A stretch of 51,964 nucleotides of DNA, from contig RPQS01000025.1 of the NCBI GenBank assembly GCA_003818605.1, positions 1 through 51,964 on the forward strand, in the 5' to 3' direction. The position numbers and the translations under genes are program-made. A model generated the notes under the pieces. That model saw only the letters and a list, made by a program, of their open reading frames with translations. It was not told where the DNA came from and made no database searches. This DNA is from Candidatus Zhuqueibacterota bacterium (GTDB lineage Bacteria; Electryoneota; RPQS01). Shown here one piece after another: positions 32,897 through 41,857 of this stretch (its first letter is position 1; every line of letters starts with the position of its first letter).

Positions 32897-34039
32897 ATGA
32901 ATCCTTCCAGCAGCAGAACGGCGGAGAAACCCGCGGCACCCCCCGACAATGATTTCTTTTCCCAATTTGATCCTTTAGTGGGTAAAAAACTCGGCATTCT
33001 CAATGAAGACGGAACACTCGTTGCGCAGGCTTTACCGTCCGGTCTCGATGATGAAAAACTGCTTGCGGCCTATCGCATAATGACTCAGGCGCGTGTTGCC
33101 GACTTAAAAGCGGTATCTCTGCAAAGACAGGGTCGCCTTTTTACTCTTCCGCCTAACATGGGGCAGGAAGCTTGCGCGGTCGGCAGTGCACTCGCTTTGG
33201 AAGCTGGCGATTGGCTGGTGCCCGCTTATCGTGAATTAGGTGCGCTGTTAGTTCGGGGAGTTCCGCTATCCCGCATTTATATGTATCACGGCGGTAGTGA
33301 ATACGGCAGTGTGTATCCACCGGAAGTTCGCGTGCTGCCACCCTCTGTACCGATTTCTTCACAGCTTCTTCATGCGGTAGGCATCGGTCATGCGGTGAAT
33401 TATCTGGGCGGTTGTGAAGTGGTCATGACCTATTTCGGTGACGGCGGCACATCCGAAGGAGACTTTCACGAAGCCCTGAACTGGGCGGCGGTGTTCAATT
33501 GCCCGGTTGTATTTTTCTGCAATAATAATCAGTACGCTATTTCCCAGCCGCGTGCGCGACAAACCAAATCCAAAACCATCGCGCAAAAAGCAATTGCCTA
33601 CGGCATGCCGGGTATTCAGGTGGACGGCAACGACCTGCCCGCCGTCTATTACGCAGCGCGCGAAGCCGTAAATTATGCCCGTTCCGGCAAAGGCCCGGTG
33701 CTCATTGAAGCCGAAACCTACCGTTTGGCCGCGCATACCACCTCCGACGATCCCTCCAAATACCGCACGTCCGAAGAAGAAGAAAAGTGGAAAGGGCGCG
33801 ATCCGCTGATTCGTATGCGGAAGTATCTCGAAAGTAAAAATCTTTGGAACGATTCTCTGGAAGAGAAGGAAAAGGAAGAAGCGGCGCGCAAGGCGGATGA
33901 AGCCTTCCGCGAAGCTGAAGCATTTCCACCTAATTCTCCGGATGAAATCATCAATCACGTTTACGAACAGCCGAATGATGAACTTCGGAAGCAGGCCGAA
34001 TCTCTGAAGAGCTTCCTGAAGTGGAAGGAGGGACGCTGA
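32897..34039 (+). CDS. pdhA: 2-oxoacid dehydrogenase E1 component, alpha subunit
   Basis: This 380-residue thiamine-diphosphate enzyme subunit decarboxylates a 2-oxoacid as the first step of the dehydrogenase complex. The ThDP-binding motif is visible: GDGGTSEGDFHEALNWAA near residue 182, followed by FFCNNNQYAIS. GQEACAVG near 86 and the AHTTSDDPSKYR loop near 280 are typical of the heterotetrameric E1 alpha family. The sequence resembles both pyruvate dehydrogenase PdhA of Gram-positive type and branched-chain BkdA, so the substrate is uncertain. The ATG at 32897 (MNPSSS) is chosen over the TTG at 32873; AGGA lies 9 bases upstream. The beta-subunit gene starts one base after its stop. Confidence 0.92.
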   Translation: MNPSSSRTAEKPAAPPDNDFFSQFDPLVGKKLGILNEDGTLVAQALPSGLDDEKLLAAYRIMTQARVADLKAVSLQRQGRLFTLPPNMGQEACAVGSALALEAGDWLVPAYRELGALLVRGVPLSRIYMYHGGSEYGSVYPPEVRVLPPSVPISSQLLHAVGIGHAVNYLGGCEVVMTYFGDGGTSEGDFHEALNWAAVFNCPVVFFCNNNQYAISQPRARQTKSKTIAQKAIAYGMPGIQVDGNDLPAVYYAAREAVNYARSGKGPVLIEAETYRLAAHTTSDDPSKYRTSEEEEKWKGRDPLIRMRKYLESKNLWNDSLEEKEKEEAARKADEAFREAEAFPPNSPDEIINHVYEQPNDELRKQAESLKSFLKWKEGR

Positions 34040-34040
34040 C

Positions 34041-35024
34041 ATGGCTGTTATGACCATGATTCAAGCCGTCAATTCGGCTTTAAATGTAAAACTTGCCGAT
34101 GATGAACGTGTGCTCTGCTTCGGTGAAGATGTTGGTGTCGAAGGCGGCGTCTTTCGCGCGACCGACGGCTTGCAGAAAAAGTACGGCGTGAAGCGTGTTT
34201 TTGACACCCCCCTTGCGGAATCGTCCATCGTCGGTGCGGCGGTCGGTATGGCCATCGCCGGATTGCGGCCCATTGCTGAGATTCAGTTTGACGGTTTCGT
34301 TCATCCTGCTTTCAATCAGATCGTTTCTCATGTAGCTCGTTTTCGTTACCGCACGCGCGGCAAGATGCCTTTGCCGATGGTGATTCGCTTTCCCAACGGC
34401 GGCGGCGTGCGCGCGCTTGAATTGCACAGCGATAGTCTCGAAGCCGTGTATGGACACATTCCGGGATTGAAAGTCGTCATGCCCTCCACGCCCTATGATG
34501 CCAAGGGCTTGCTCATCAGCGCGATTGAGGATAATGATCCGGTCATCTTCATGGAACCCAAGCGAATTTACCGGGCCATCAAACAGGAAGTACCGGAGGG
34601 ATTGTATCGCATTCCCATCGGCAAGGCGCGGATTTTATCGGAAGGCACACATATCACGGTTGTTGCCTATGGAGCGATGGTGCGGCTCGTTCAGCAAGCG
34701 ATGGTGGATTTGAAAAAGGACGGCATTTCCGTGGAGTTGATTGATCTGCGCACCATCTATCCGCTGGACACGGCAACAATCATCGAATCCGTGAAGAAAA
34801 CAGGGCGCATCCTCGTCGTTCACGAATCGCCGCGCAGCTTCGGAGTGGCGGCGGAGATTATCGCGCGCGTGAATGAAGAGGCCTTTTTCCATCTCGAAGC
34901 TCCGCCCGCGCGCCTGACCGGCAACGATACCATTCCCCCGCTGCCGAAAAGCGAAGACTTGTACTTTTTCCCGGCGGAAAGAATCTATTACGAAATTAAG
35001 CGGGTGATGGAGGCAAACGCATGA
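34041..35024 (+). CDS. pdhB: 2-oxoacid dehydrogenase E1 component, beta subunit
   Basis: This 327-residue partner of E1 alpha forms the alpha2beta2 enzyme. Typical segments are CFGEDVGVEGGVFRATDGL near residue 27, FDTPLAESSIVGAAVGMA near 54, and EIQFDGFVHPAFNQIVSHVARFRYRT near 79, with the C-terminal transketolase domain from about 200 (GTHITVVAYGAMV, VELIDLRTIYPLD). The gene follows alpha by a single base and overlaps the E2 start by four bases (ATGA), so all are translationally coupled. The beta subunit does not settle pyruvate versus branched-chain specificity. Confidence 0.93.
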   Translation: MAVMTMIQAVNSALNVKLADDERVLCFGEDVGVEGGVFRATDGLQKKYGVKRVFDTPLAESSIVGAAVGMAIAGLRPIAEIQFDGFVHPAFNQIVSHVARFRYRTRGKMPLPMVIRFPNGGGVRALELHSDSLEAVYGHIPGLKVVMPSTPYDAKGLLISAIEDNDPVIFMEPKRIYRAIKQEVPEGLYRIPIGKARILSEGTHITVVAYGAMVRLVQQAMVDLKKDGISVELIDLRTIYPLDTATIIESVKKTGRILVVHESPRSFGVAAEIIARVNEEAFFHLEAPPARLTGNDTIPPLPKSEDLYFFPAERIYYEIKRVMEANA

Positions 35025-36355
35025 TCTTTGTCTTTAAATTCCCCGACATCGGCGAAGGCATTCACGAGGGCAAGATTCTCGAGTGGCATGTCGCTCGCGG
35101 CCACACCGTGAAAGAGGGAGATCCTCTGCTTAAAGTGGAAACCGATAAAGTTGTCGCGGACATTCCTTCTCCGCGCACGGGTGTTGTGCGCAGTCTCTTC
35201 GGAAAAGTGGGACAAGTTATCAACGTCGGTGACGTGATTGTAGAACTCGAAGTGGAACCGAAGGGCGATGAACTGGAAATCGCCGCAGGCAAGCCGGTTC
35301 CCTCCCGCCCGCACGTGGAAGGAGTGGAGGAGAAAGGGTTTGGTGTTGTCGGGCAGATTGAAGTTGCACATGATGATGCTTTTCTGCCCGCTACCGGTGA
35401 AGGGTTCGAGGGAGATATTCAGGCTCATACCGCTGCGGAATCGAAAAAGATCCTTGCTTCGCCCGTTGCGCGACGGATGGCTCGTGATATTGGTGTGGAT
35501 ATCCGAACATTAAAAGGCACCGGCCCCGGCGGCCGCGTCATGAAAGAAGATGTCCAACGCGCGCAAAAAACTCCGGCGGCGGCGGCGTCTCACGCTCCGG
35601 CTTCATCTGCCGTTCTTGTTCCGGCGGTCGCAGCTGTTCATCCGGTTGAACCCGTCGAGCGTGCGGAATATGAGGAACTGTCTCAAATCCGCAAGACGAT
35701 TGCCGCCCGGATGTCGCAATCCAAATTCACCGCGCCGCATCTCACCGCTCATGAAGAAGTGGAAGTCTCCAAGTTAGTGGAACTCCGCCGGGAACAGAAG
35801 GCCTCGTTTGCCGCGCAAGGCGTCTCGCTTTCGTATCTTCCCTTCATGGTACGCGCTGTGGCGTTAGCCCTTCGCAATCATCGCAAGCTCAACTGTCGTC
35901 TCGATCTGGAAAACAACCGCGTCGTTTACCATAACTATTTCAACATCGGCATCGCGGTGGACACGCCGGATGGGTTGATCGTTCCGGTCATCAAAGATGC
36001 GGACAAGAAAAGCATTCTGGAATTAGCCACGGTAATTGCCGATTTCGGAAATCGTGCCCGCGAGCGCAAACTAACGATTGCCGAAATCCGCGACGGCACA
36101 TTCACGATTACAAACTACGGATCCATTGCGGGCACTTACGGTGTTCCGATTATCAACTATCCCGAAGTGGCTGTTCTCGGAATCGGTCGCATCCAATCCA
36201 AGCCCGTGGTTAAAGAAGGCCAGATCACTCCCGGCCATATACTGCCGCTCTCATTAAGCGCCGATCACCGGATTGTGGACGGCGGCGACGTGGCGCGTTT
36301 TTTACTCGATGTGATGAATTCACTCGCGGATCCGGTCAACATGCTGCTCAGATGA
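35021..36355 (+). CDS. pdhC: 2-oxoacid dehydrogenase E2, dihydrolipoamide acyltransferase
   Basis: This 444-residue core subunit carries the lipoyl arm and transfers the acyl group to CoA. Domains in order: one lipoyl domain (1-80) with the lipoylated Lys43 in VETDKVVAD; an acidic linker; the peripheral subunit-binding domain (about 145-182, SPVARRMARDIGVDI then GTGPGGRVMKEDV); an Ala/Pro linker; and the acyltransferase domain (about 215-444) with catalytic His416 in SADHRIVDGG. Only one lipoyl domain is present, as in BkdB and many Gram-positive PDH complexes. The ATG overlaps the E1 beta stop by four bases. Confidence 0.94.
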   Translation: MIFVFKFPDIGEGIHEGKILEWHVARGHTVKEGDPLLKVETDKVVADIPSPRTGVVRSLFGKVGQVINVGDVIVELEVEPKGDELEIAAGKPVPSRPHVEGVEEKGFGVVGQIEVAHDDAFLPATGEGFEGDIQAHTAAESKKILASPVARRMARDIGVDIRTLKGTGPGGRVMKEDVQRAQKTPAAAASHAPASSAVLVPAVAAVHPVEPVERAEYEELSQIRKTIAARMSQSKFTAPHLTAHEEVEVSKLVELRREQKASFAAQGVSLSYLPFMVRAVALALRNHRKLNCRLDLENNRVVYHNYFNIGIAVDTPDGLIVPVIKDADKKSILELATVIADFGNRARERKLTIAEIRDGTFTITNYGSIAGTYGVPIINYPEVAVLGIGRIQSKPVVKEGQITPGHILPLSLSADHRIVDGGDVARFLLDVMNSLADPVNMLLR

Positions 36356-36365
36356 GGAATTATAC

Positions 36366-37715
36366 ATGAAGTCCTTTGACGTTATCATTATCGGTGCCGG
36401 ACCCGGCGGCTATGTGTCGGCTATCCGCGCGGCCCAATTGGGCATGAAAACCGCGCTGGTCGAAAAAAGCCGCATGGGTGGCATGTGTTTGAACTGGGGA
36501 TGCGTTCCTTCGCGAAGGCTCATGGAAAGTGCGCGATTTTATGGCCGTATCCGCAATGCTTCCGCCTTCGGAATCGAGGGAATCGAAGCCGATAAACTCC
36601 GCTTTGACTGGAAACGGGCTGTGACCGAAAAAGATCGCATCGTCACAAAGCTGGTCAAGGGAGTTGAATTTCTCCTGAAAAAGTATAAAGTGGAGGTGAT
36701 AACCGGGGAAGCCAGTCTGATCGGCGGGACGGAAGTCCGTGTCGGCGGAGAAACTTACGGAGCGGGGAAGACCATCTTAGCCACCGGATCGCGTCCGGAT
36801 CGTGCACCCGTCGAGATGTTGCCGGAAAAACTGGTGGTGGAAATAGACGATCTCTATTCCCGCGGCGATATTCCGCAAAAAATCATCGTGGCCGGAGGCG
36901 ATACCGTGGCTTGCGAAATGGCCAGCATGCTGCGGTTGATCGGCAAAGATGTGGTCATGGTGGCTCCCGAGGAAAAACTCTTGCCGTGGCTGGACAATTC
37001 TCTGAGTTCCTTCGTGGCGGACAAATTCAAACGCGACGGCATCCAAGTCTTCACGGCCAGTCGTTTTTCAGGCGTGGAAGGCAAACAAGTCCGTGTCGGG
37101 GACTCGCTGCTCGATGCCGACATCGTGGTAAACTGCTCCCGCCGCAAAGCCGTTTTGCCCGTCATGCAGGATGTTCCTCTCGATTTGGATCAAGGTTTCG
37201 CCGCCGTGAACGAATATCTGCAAACGAGTGTGCCTTCAGTGTATGCCATCGGTGACGTCACCGGCCGCATTTTCGCGCATGTTGCCTCGGCGCAAGGTAT
37301 GTGCGCCGTAAATCATATCGCAGGCTTGAAGGAACCGGTGGATTATTTGCGCATGCCCATCACCATCTACATGGATCCGGAAATCAGCGCCGTGGGAATG
37401 ACCGAAGAAGAAATCAAAACGGCGGGCATAGATTTTGTGAAGGGCGAGTTCCCGATGGCCGTCAACAGCAAAGCTCTGGTGGAAGGAACTGCCGAGGGTT
37501 TTGTCAAGGTTCTTGCCGAGCAAAAATATGGTGAGATTCTTGGTGTTCATGCCGTTGCCGCGCGCGCGACGGATCTAATTTCCGAAGCGGTTATGTGCAT
37601 GCGGACGGAAGGCACGTTAGACGACTTAACCCGCGTCGTGCACCCACACCCCACCGTCAGCGAAACTTTTCTCGAAGCCGGATTTAAGGCTTCGGGAAGA
37701 CCGCTGCACATGTGA
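36366..37715 (+). CDS. lpdA: Dihydrolipoyl dehydrogenase (E3)
   Basis: This 449-residue flavoenzyme reoxidises dihydrolipoamide and reduces NAD+. The FAD-binding GAGPGG (11-15) is followed by the redox disulfide Cys41/Cys46 in CLNWGCVPS, an NAD-binding region near 170-200 (VAGGDTVACEMASML, in place of the usual GxGxxG), the second FAD motif YAIGDVTG near 297, and the C-terminal dimerisation domain with catalytic His428 and Glu433 (HPTVSE). Two oddities: the usual Ser-Lys after the second Cys is Ser-Arg, and the NAD-site glycine motif is altered. It starts ten bases after E2 and overlaps the lipoate ligase start by four bases. Confidence 0.93.
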   Translation: MKSFDVIIIGAGPGGYVSAIRAAQLGMKTALVEKSRMGGMCLNWGCVPSRRLMESARFYGRIRNASAFGIEGIEADKLRFDWKRAVTEKDRIVTKLVKGVEFLLKKYKVEVITGEASLIGGTEVRVGGETYGAGKTILATGSRPDRAPVEMLPEKLVVEIDDLYSRGDIPQKIIVAGGDTVACEMASMLRLIGKDVVMVAPEEKLLPWLDNSLSSFVADKFKRDGIQVFTASRFSGVEGKQVRVGDSLLDADIVVNCSRRKAVLPVMQDVPLDLDQGFAAVNEYLQTSVPSVYAIGDVTGRIFAHVASAQGMCAVNHIAGLKEPVDYLRMPITIYMDPEISAVGMTEEEIKTAGIDFVKGEFPMAVNSKALVEGTAEGFVKVLAEQKYGEILGVHAVAARATDLISEAVMCMRTEGTLDDLTRVVHPHPTVSETFLEAGFKASGRPLHM

Positions 37716-38404
37716 ATAAACGATTGAGCATGTTCGGATATTCACCCTCTTCAGTAACCTGTCTGCCGTACGATCTGCCCGACGCGCCGCTGCTCGAACC
37801 GTCGGCTGAAGCAGCGCGCTGCATGGTATTTGTTCCATCCGGGATCATGGTGGTGATCGGTAAAGGTTCCGATCCGGCCCTCGAGTTGAACAAAGATACG
37901 ATTCTTGCCGACGGCATTCCGGTGCTGCGTCGCGGGACGGGAGGCTGTGCCGTTGTGCTCACGCGGGACATGATGGCCGTTTCGTTTTCCATCAGCAGCG
38001 ATACTCAACTCAAGTCCAGTGAATATTTCCGGCTTTTTAATGAGACCGTCATCCGTGCGTTGAAAGCACAAGGCATCTCCGGATTGCATCACGCGGGAAC
38101 ATCGGATATCGCTCTCGAAAATCGTAAAATTGCCGGAACGGCAATTTACCGCAACCGCAATCTGATTTTTTATCACGCGATTATCAATGTGGCCGGAAAT
38201 ACCGACCTGATCGAGCGCTATTTAAGCATTCCGCCCCGCCTTCCGGCCTATCGTGAAGGACGTAGGCATTCCGATTTTGTTACATCCCTGCAAGCAGCCG
38301 GGTACCAAATCCGTCTTGCGGAATTTCAAAAAGATGTCGAGCGCGAATTTGCTGCGACCCTTCGGCACATCGCGCTTCTCCTTTCGCGTGTTTCCGTAAA
38401 ATGA
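37712..38404 (+). CDS. lplA: Lipoate-protein ligase A-like protein
   Basis: This 230-residue cytoplasmic protein belongs to the LplA/LipB biotin-lipoate ligase fold and probably lipoylates the E2 subunit encoded upstream. The motif VLRRGTGGCAVVL near residue 71 matches the RR(G/S)GGG substrate loop, with Gly-Cys in place of the third Gly; DIALENRKIAGTA near 132-144 carries the catalytic Lys139, and FYHAII follows. The length fits short LplA forms without the accessory domain. The GTG start (37712-37714) overlaps the E3 stop in a GTGA; an in-frame ATG at 37730 is an alternative. The operon context supports function in lipoylation, either scavenging lipoate or octanoyl transfer. Confidence 0.85.
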   Translation: MNKRLSMFGYSPSSVTCLPYDLPDAPLLEPSAEAARCMVFVPSGIMVVIGKGSDPALELNKDTILADGIPVLRRGTGGCAVVLTRDMMAVSFSISSDTQLKSSEYFRLFNETVIRALKAQGISGLHHAGTSDIALENRKIAGTAIYRNRNLIFYHAIINVAGNTDLIERYLSIPPRLPAYREGRRHSDFVTSLQAAGYQIRLAEFQKDVEREFAATLRHIALLLSRVSVK

Positions 38405-38477
38405 ACCACGGCATGAATAAAACGCAACGGAGAGCTGCATAGGGTATAGGTCTTATGTGTCCGGCATCGAATAGAAA

Positions 38478-38496
38478 AGGACTCGCACGGAGTCCT
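38478..38496. repeat. 19-bp hairpin repeat, copy 1
   Basis: AGGACTCGCACGGAGTCCT has 7-bp arms around a GCACG loop. Copy 2 at 38673-38691 shares 17 of 19 bases and keeps the GCACG core. Confidence 0.6.
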
Positions 38497-38512
38497 GTCC
38501 TCAGATTGCTGA

Positions 38513-38540
38513 CAAACCCCGCCATTTCTGGCGGGGTTTG
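38513..38540 (+). terminator. Probable terminator of the 2-oxoacid dehydrogenase operon
   Basis: A perfect 11-bp inverted repeat (38513-38523 with 38530-38540, arms CAAACCCCGCC, 6-nt loop) is followed by GTTATTG. The T run is weak but the stem is strong. Confidence 0.65.
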
Positions 38541-38672
38541 GTTATTGTGGCTTAGTGACAGCCCCCAGCTATCTCATTTCATTCGGTTGGCTCTCAGAAG
38601 TTATCAATTTGATGGCCAGACATACTTTCGAGAACTTACTCAGGTGTGCAGAGGGACTTTGTCAACAGCATG

Positions 38673-38696
38673 AGGACGCGCACGAAGTCCTTTTTT
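38673..38696 (+). terminator. 19-bp hairpin repeat copy 2 with T run
   Basis: AGGACGCGCACGAAGTCCT (38673-38691) is followed directly by six T (38691-38696 including the last arm base), so this copy looks like a small intrinsic terminator reading on the plus strand. The arms pair over only 5 bp. Confidence 0.5.
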
Positions 38697-38714
38697 AATA
38701 CAGGTGTGTTGTCG

Positions 38715-41700
38715 TTACCGAACCAGAGCCACCTTGCGCACGGCAACGGAGTGTCCCGCTGTCTCCAATCGCGCAAAATAGATTCCGCTGGCTAAGCCCG
38801 ACGCGTTATATATGCGTTCATATTTGCCCGCGTTGCACCAGCCTTCGAACACGGTTCCGGCCTCGCGCCCTAAAATGTCAAAAAGCGAAAGCTTCACGCG
38901 CGCGCCGCGCGGCACGTGCCAGGTGAACATCGTGGCCGGATTAAACGGATTCGGATAATTGGGTTCCAACACGAACTCATTCGGGAAGGCGGACGGCTGA
39001 GACGACCCCGCTTCCAGATCAGGATCCGTCGTGATCATCAACGCACGTCCCGCTTCAATCGGCACCGCGTGCGGATCATATTGCAAAAGGAATAAATACT
39101 GCAATCCATCCGTGCCGCTCGGATTTTCCAGTCCCACCAAACCTTCAAGGCGTCCATTGATCGTGTGGTATTGATACTTGATCACTCCGTCCCCGGTCAA
39201 ACTCGGCACGTAGAGAGGATCATAAAGAATCGCCTGGAACGTCGCCGAACAGGTCGTGTCCCAGCAGTTCACCGCATACCATTCCACGATAACCGAATGG
39301 TTCTGCGTATCGTTATAGTAGAAAACCCCGCCGTCGAAATGCTGCGGTTCCCAATCGTCGTAAAACGGCGCTAAAAATCCGTTCGGTCCGCTCGTGCTGG
39401 GAATCGGATACGGTGACCATTCATCCGAATTCCCTGATCCCATCATAATAAATCCGTTGGCATGAATCCTGATCGTGGTATAATCCGCGCCATAAAAACG
39501 GAACGTGAACGGGAGTGTCCGCTGCACGGATCCGTCGCCTCCGGTGTTCAATTCCGTTCCAGGCAATCCGCCCGCATTGGGATTGATTCCGATCCAATCG
39601 TAGATCGGCCACGGTGTGTCGTAGTTGTCGAAGATGCGATAACCGTATCCGTCCGGACCCGTCGGCCACGCGCGCGGAGATAACGTCAACGCGAATTCGT
39701 GAACGGTCGGCGCTTCCGCATGCAGGAAGTTGTGTATATATTCGTCCCACGGTAAATCACCGGCATGGACTTCGTACCTTCCGTGATATAGCGGCATACT
39801 GAAGCTGCCGTCCAAGCCGGATACCGTTTCCAGATCATATTCCGGAATCCACACGCGAATCCCCGCCAGCGGCTGCCCGTTTCCGGTTACGTAACCTTGA
39901 AAATCGGCCAGCGACACTGCCGTTAGTTGGAAATCATGGATGAGCTCCTGTCCTGCACTCACCGCGATGTTGATCACCCCCTCGCCAAAACCATACTTGC
40001 GGCAGTGAATCCAGTGTGTGCCCGGCTGCAGATATAGTGTGTAGCGGCCGTCGCCGGCGGTATAAATACTGTGTGAACTGTCTGTGAAAACCCGAACTCC
40101 CGAAAGCGTGGTATCGCCATGCCTGATGAGGCCTGTCACTCGTCCCATCCCCGCCACACCTAAACTGCACGCAGCAAACGGACGGATTTTTCCGTAGCCC
40201 CACAAAGTGTCCAACCCCGCCGCTCCCGCGTCCTGCGCGCCGTTGACCAGCAGCAAATAGGCGGCCTCCGGAGTGATTCCGGGAAACCGGGAAAAGATCA
40301 CCGCGCATGCGCCGCCCACGTGCGGCGTCGCTCCGCTCGTTCCGGTAATGCTCGAACACCCGCCGCCCATGCCTAAAGAGGGAACCCCCTGCGGCCCGGC
40401 CACATCAGGCCGGATTAATCCCGGCATTTCTCGGTTGTGAAAAGGATAGTCCTCATATTCCGCCGGATATTCGTTGCCGGATCCCTCCGGTCCGCAAAAG
40501 GCCATGCGGGCATGAACGCAAATATCCTGACGCGACCACGCGCACGGCCCGTGCCCTGAGTAATACTCATGGCTCCCGCCCTGATTATAAGCCGCCACTG
40601 CCACAATCGAACTCACTCCGCCGTGTTGCGGCTGCTGCGGAGTCATCGCCGGAGGCGGACAGTTCGATGGAGCCGCCGCCGAAAACGGCACTGGATTCAC
40701 GTGCCCGTAGTTGCCCGTCGAATTTGCGTGTAAAAGTCCCGCCGCCAGTTCCATTTCACTCACGATTCGATGAGCTACATAATTGGGACACTCGCGCGTT
40801 CCGTCCGCCGTACATTCCGAATGCTTAAAGCTGAGACTGGCGGAAATCACCTGTGCACCCATCTCCACGGCGTATTGACTGGCTTCCCACACCGAACCTT
40901 GCAGTTCATAGGCGGAAAGCACCATCAGCTTCGCTCCCGGCGCGACCGAGATCGTATCGCAGGGCGTGAAGTTCGCGCTGATGACGGACCCGGTTTTTGT
41001 ACCGTGCCCGTCTCTGTCGTTCACGTTGCTGTTGTCGTCGTCGAAATTCCAGCCGCGAAAATCATCAATGTAGCCGTTATGGTCGTCGTCCACGCCGTTG
41101 ATCTCGCCCGCATCTATCGTACCGTTGTGATTCAGATCTTCACCCGGATTAATCCAATGATGTCCCGCGAATCCGGGATGCGAAATATCTTCTCCCGAAT
41201 CTTTATGCCCGACGATCACGCCCAATCCCCAAGCCTGATATTGAGTCCAGACCCGTATCATCTGCATGTCAGCCACTCCCCAACCCACGGCATCCAGCGT
41301 ATTCTCGAAGCGTGTGTCTGCCGTCATGTAAACCACTTCCGGAAAGCTCGTGTCAAGCTCCCTTAGAATATCAGCGGTGGCTGTAACCCGCACACCGTTT
41401 AGAATCCACAGCGGCCGCAATAAAGTCACCTGCCCGCTCTTTCGCGCAGACTCCAACCGCGCCATCACCCGTGATCCCACATCTTGAAAGCGGGCTTTTA
41501 GAGTTTCCACCACATATTTGCGCCGCGCATCCATTGGAAGACTCTTGGCCACAGGATAAACATCATCCATCGTCAGCCGCTGGTCCAAAAATAAAATGAC
41601 GGGAATCGGCTGATCTTCTGGTGTTGTCAACATCAATTCATTCAGCACCACGGTATGTTCCGCGGCTGCGGCAACTCCGCCCGTCATGAACATGAGACTG

Positions 41701-41756
41701 CACACGATCCAGCCTATGATGGATAGAGACCGATCTAAGGGTGATTTTGTCTTCAT
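38715..41756 (-). CDS. Secreted S8 peptidase with nidogen-like module and T9SS-type C-terminal domain
   Basis: This 1013-residue exported subtilase has a signal peptide (about 1-32, ending GVAAAAE), a propeptide, and a catalytic domain with Asp186 in HKDSGED, His251 in GHGTKTG and Ser474 in TGTSGATPH. A calcium-binding-like acidic insertion (DLNHNGTIDAGE, then DDDHNGYIDD) follows the Asp motif. Two carboxypeptidase-regulatory-like sandwiches come next, then a nidogen-like module of about 200 residues (PIYDW to YDDWEP to GLENPSGTDGLQ). The protein ends in a T9SS type A-like sorting domain: NYPNPFNP, then LFDILGRE and SGIYFARLE, ending VALVR. So it is likely exported and cell-surface attached or released by the type IX system. 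The ATG at 41754-41756 has GGAG upstream; an upstream start at 41864 is rejected. Confidence 0.93.
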   Translation of the reverse strand: MKTKSPLDRSLSIIGWIVCSLMFMTGGVAAAAEHTVVLNELMLTTPEDQPIPVILFLDQRLTMDDVYPVAKSLPMDARRKYVVETLKARFQDVGSRVMARLESARKSGQVTLLRPLWILNGVRVTATADILRELDTSFPEVVYMTADTRFENTLDAVGWGVADMQMIRVWTQYQAWGLGVIVGHKDSGEDISHPGFAGHHWINPGEDLNHNGTIDAGEINGVDDDHNGYIDDFRGWNFDDDNSNVNDRDGHGTKTGSVISANFTPCDTISVAPGAKLMVLSAYELQGSVWEASQYAVEMGAQVISASLSFKHSECTADGTRECPNYVAHRIVSEMELAAGLLHANSTGNYGHVNPVPFSAAAPSNCPPPAMTPQQPQHGGVSSIVAVAAYNQGGSHEYYSGHGPCAWSRQDICVHARMAFCGPEGSGNEYPAEYEDYPFHNREMPGLIRPDVAGPQGVPSLGMGGGCSSITGTSGATPHVGGACAVIFSRFPGITPEAAYLLLVNGAQDAGAAGLDTLWGYGKIRPFAACSLGVAGMGRVTGLIRHGDTTLSGVRVFTDSSHSIYTAGDGRYTLYLQPGTHWIHCRKYGFGEGVINIAVSAGQELIHDFQLTAVSLADFQGYVTGNGQPLAGIRVWIPEYDLETVSGLDGSFSMPLYHGRYEVHAGDLPWDEYIHNFLHAEAPTVHEFALTLSPRAWPTGPDGYGYRIFDNYDTPWPIYDWIGINPNAGGLPGTELNTGGDGSVQRTLPFTFRFYGADYTTIRIHANGFIMMGSGNSDEWSPYPIPSTSGPNGFLAPFYDDWEPQHFDGGVFYYNDTQNHSVIVEWYAVNCWDTTCSATFQAILYDPLYVPSLTGDGVIKYQYHTINGRLEGLVGLENPSGTDGLQYLFLLQYDPHAVPIEAGRALMITTDPDLEAGSSQPSAFPNEFVLEPNYPNPFNPATMFTWHVPRGARVKLSLFDILGREAGTVFEGWCNAGKYERIYNASGLASGIYFARLETAGHSVAVRKVALVR

Positions 41757-41857
41757 GATTCGCTTCTCCGCTGGTGGCTCGTTTCGAGGGTAAAGTTGCG
41801 CTAAGCAGTGGCGTTTTGCGGCGGTGTTCCGTATATTTCTTCTGCGGATTCCCCGCC

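Larger units (their letters stand above)
38405..38714. other. Intergenic region with repeated hairpins after the lipoate ligase gene
   Basis: These 310 bases lie between the convergent lipoate ligase and S8 peptidase genes. They hold a terminator-like hairpin (38513-38540) and two copies of a near-identical 19-bp hairpin (38478-38496 and 38673-38691). A 72-codon frame at 38455-38673 looks non-coding. Confidence 0.55.

Noticed and set aside
38455-38673. 72-codon open frame after the lipoate ligase
   Set aside because: It spans hairpins and repeats, lacks a ribosome binding site, and the protein has no signal or domain.
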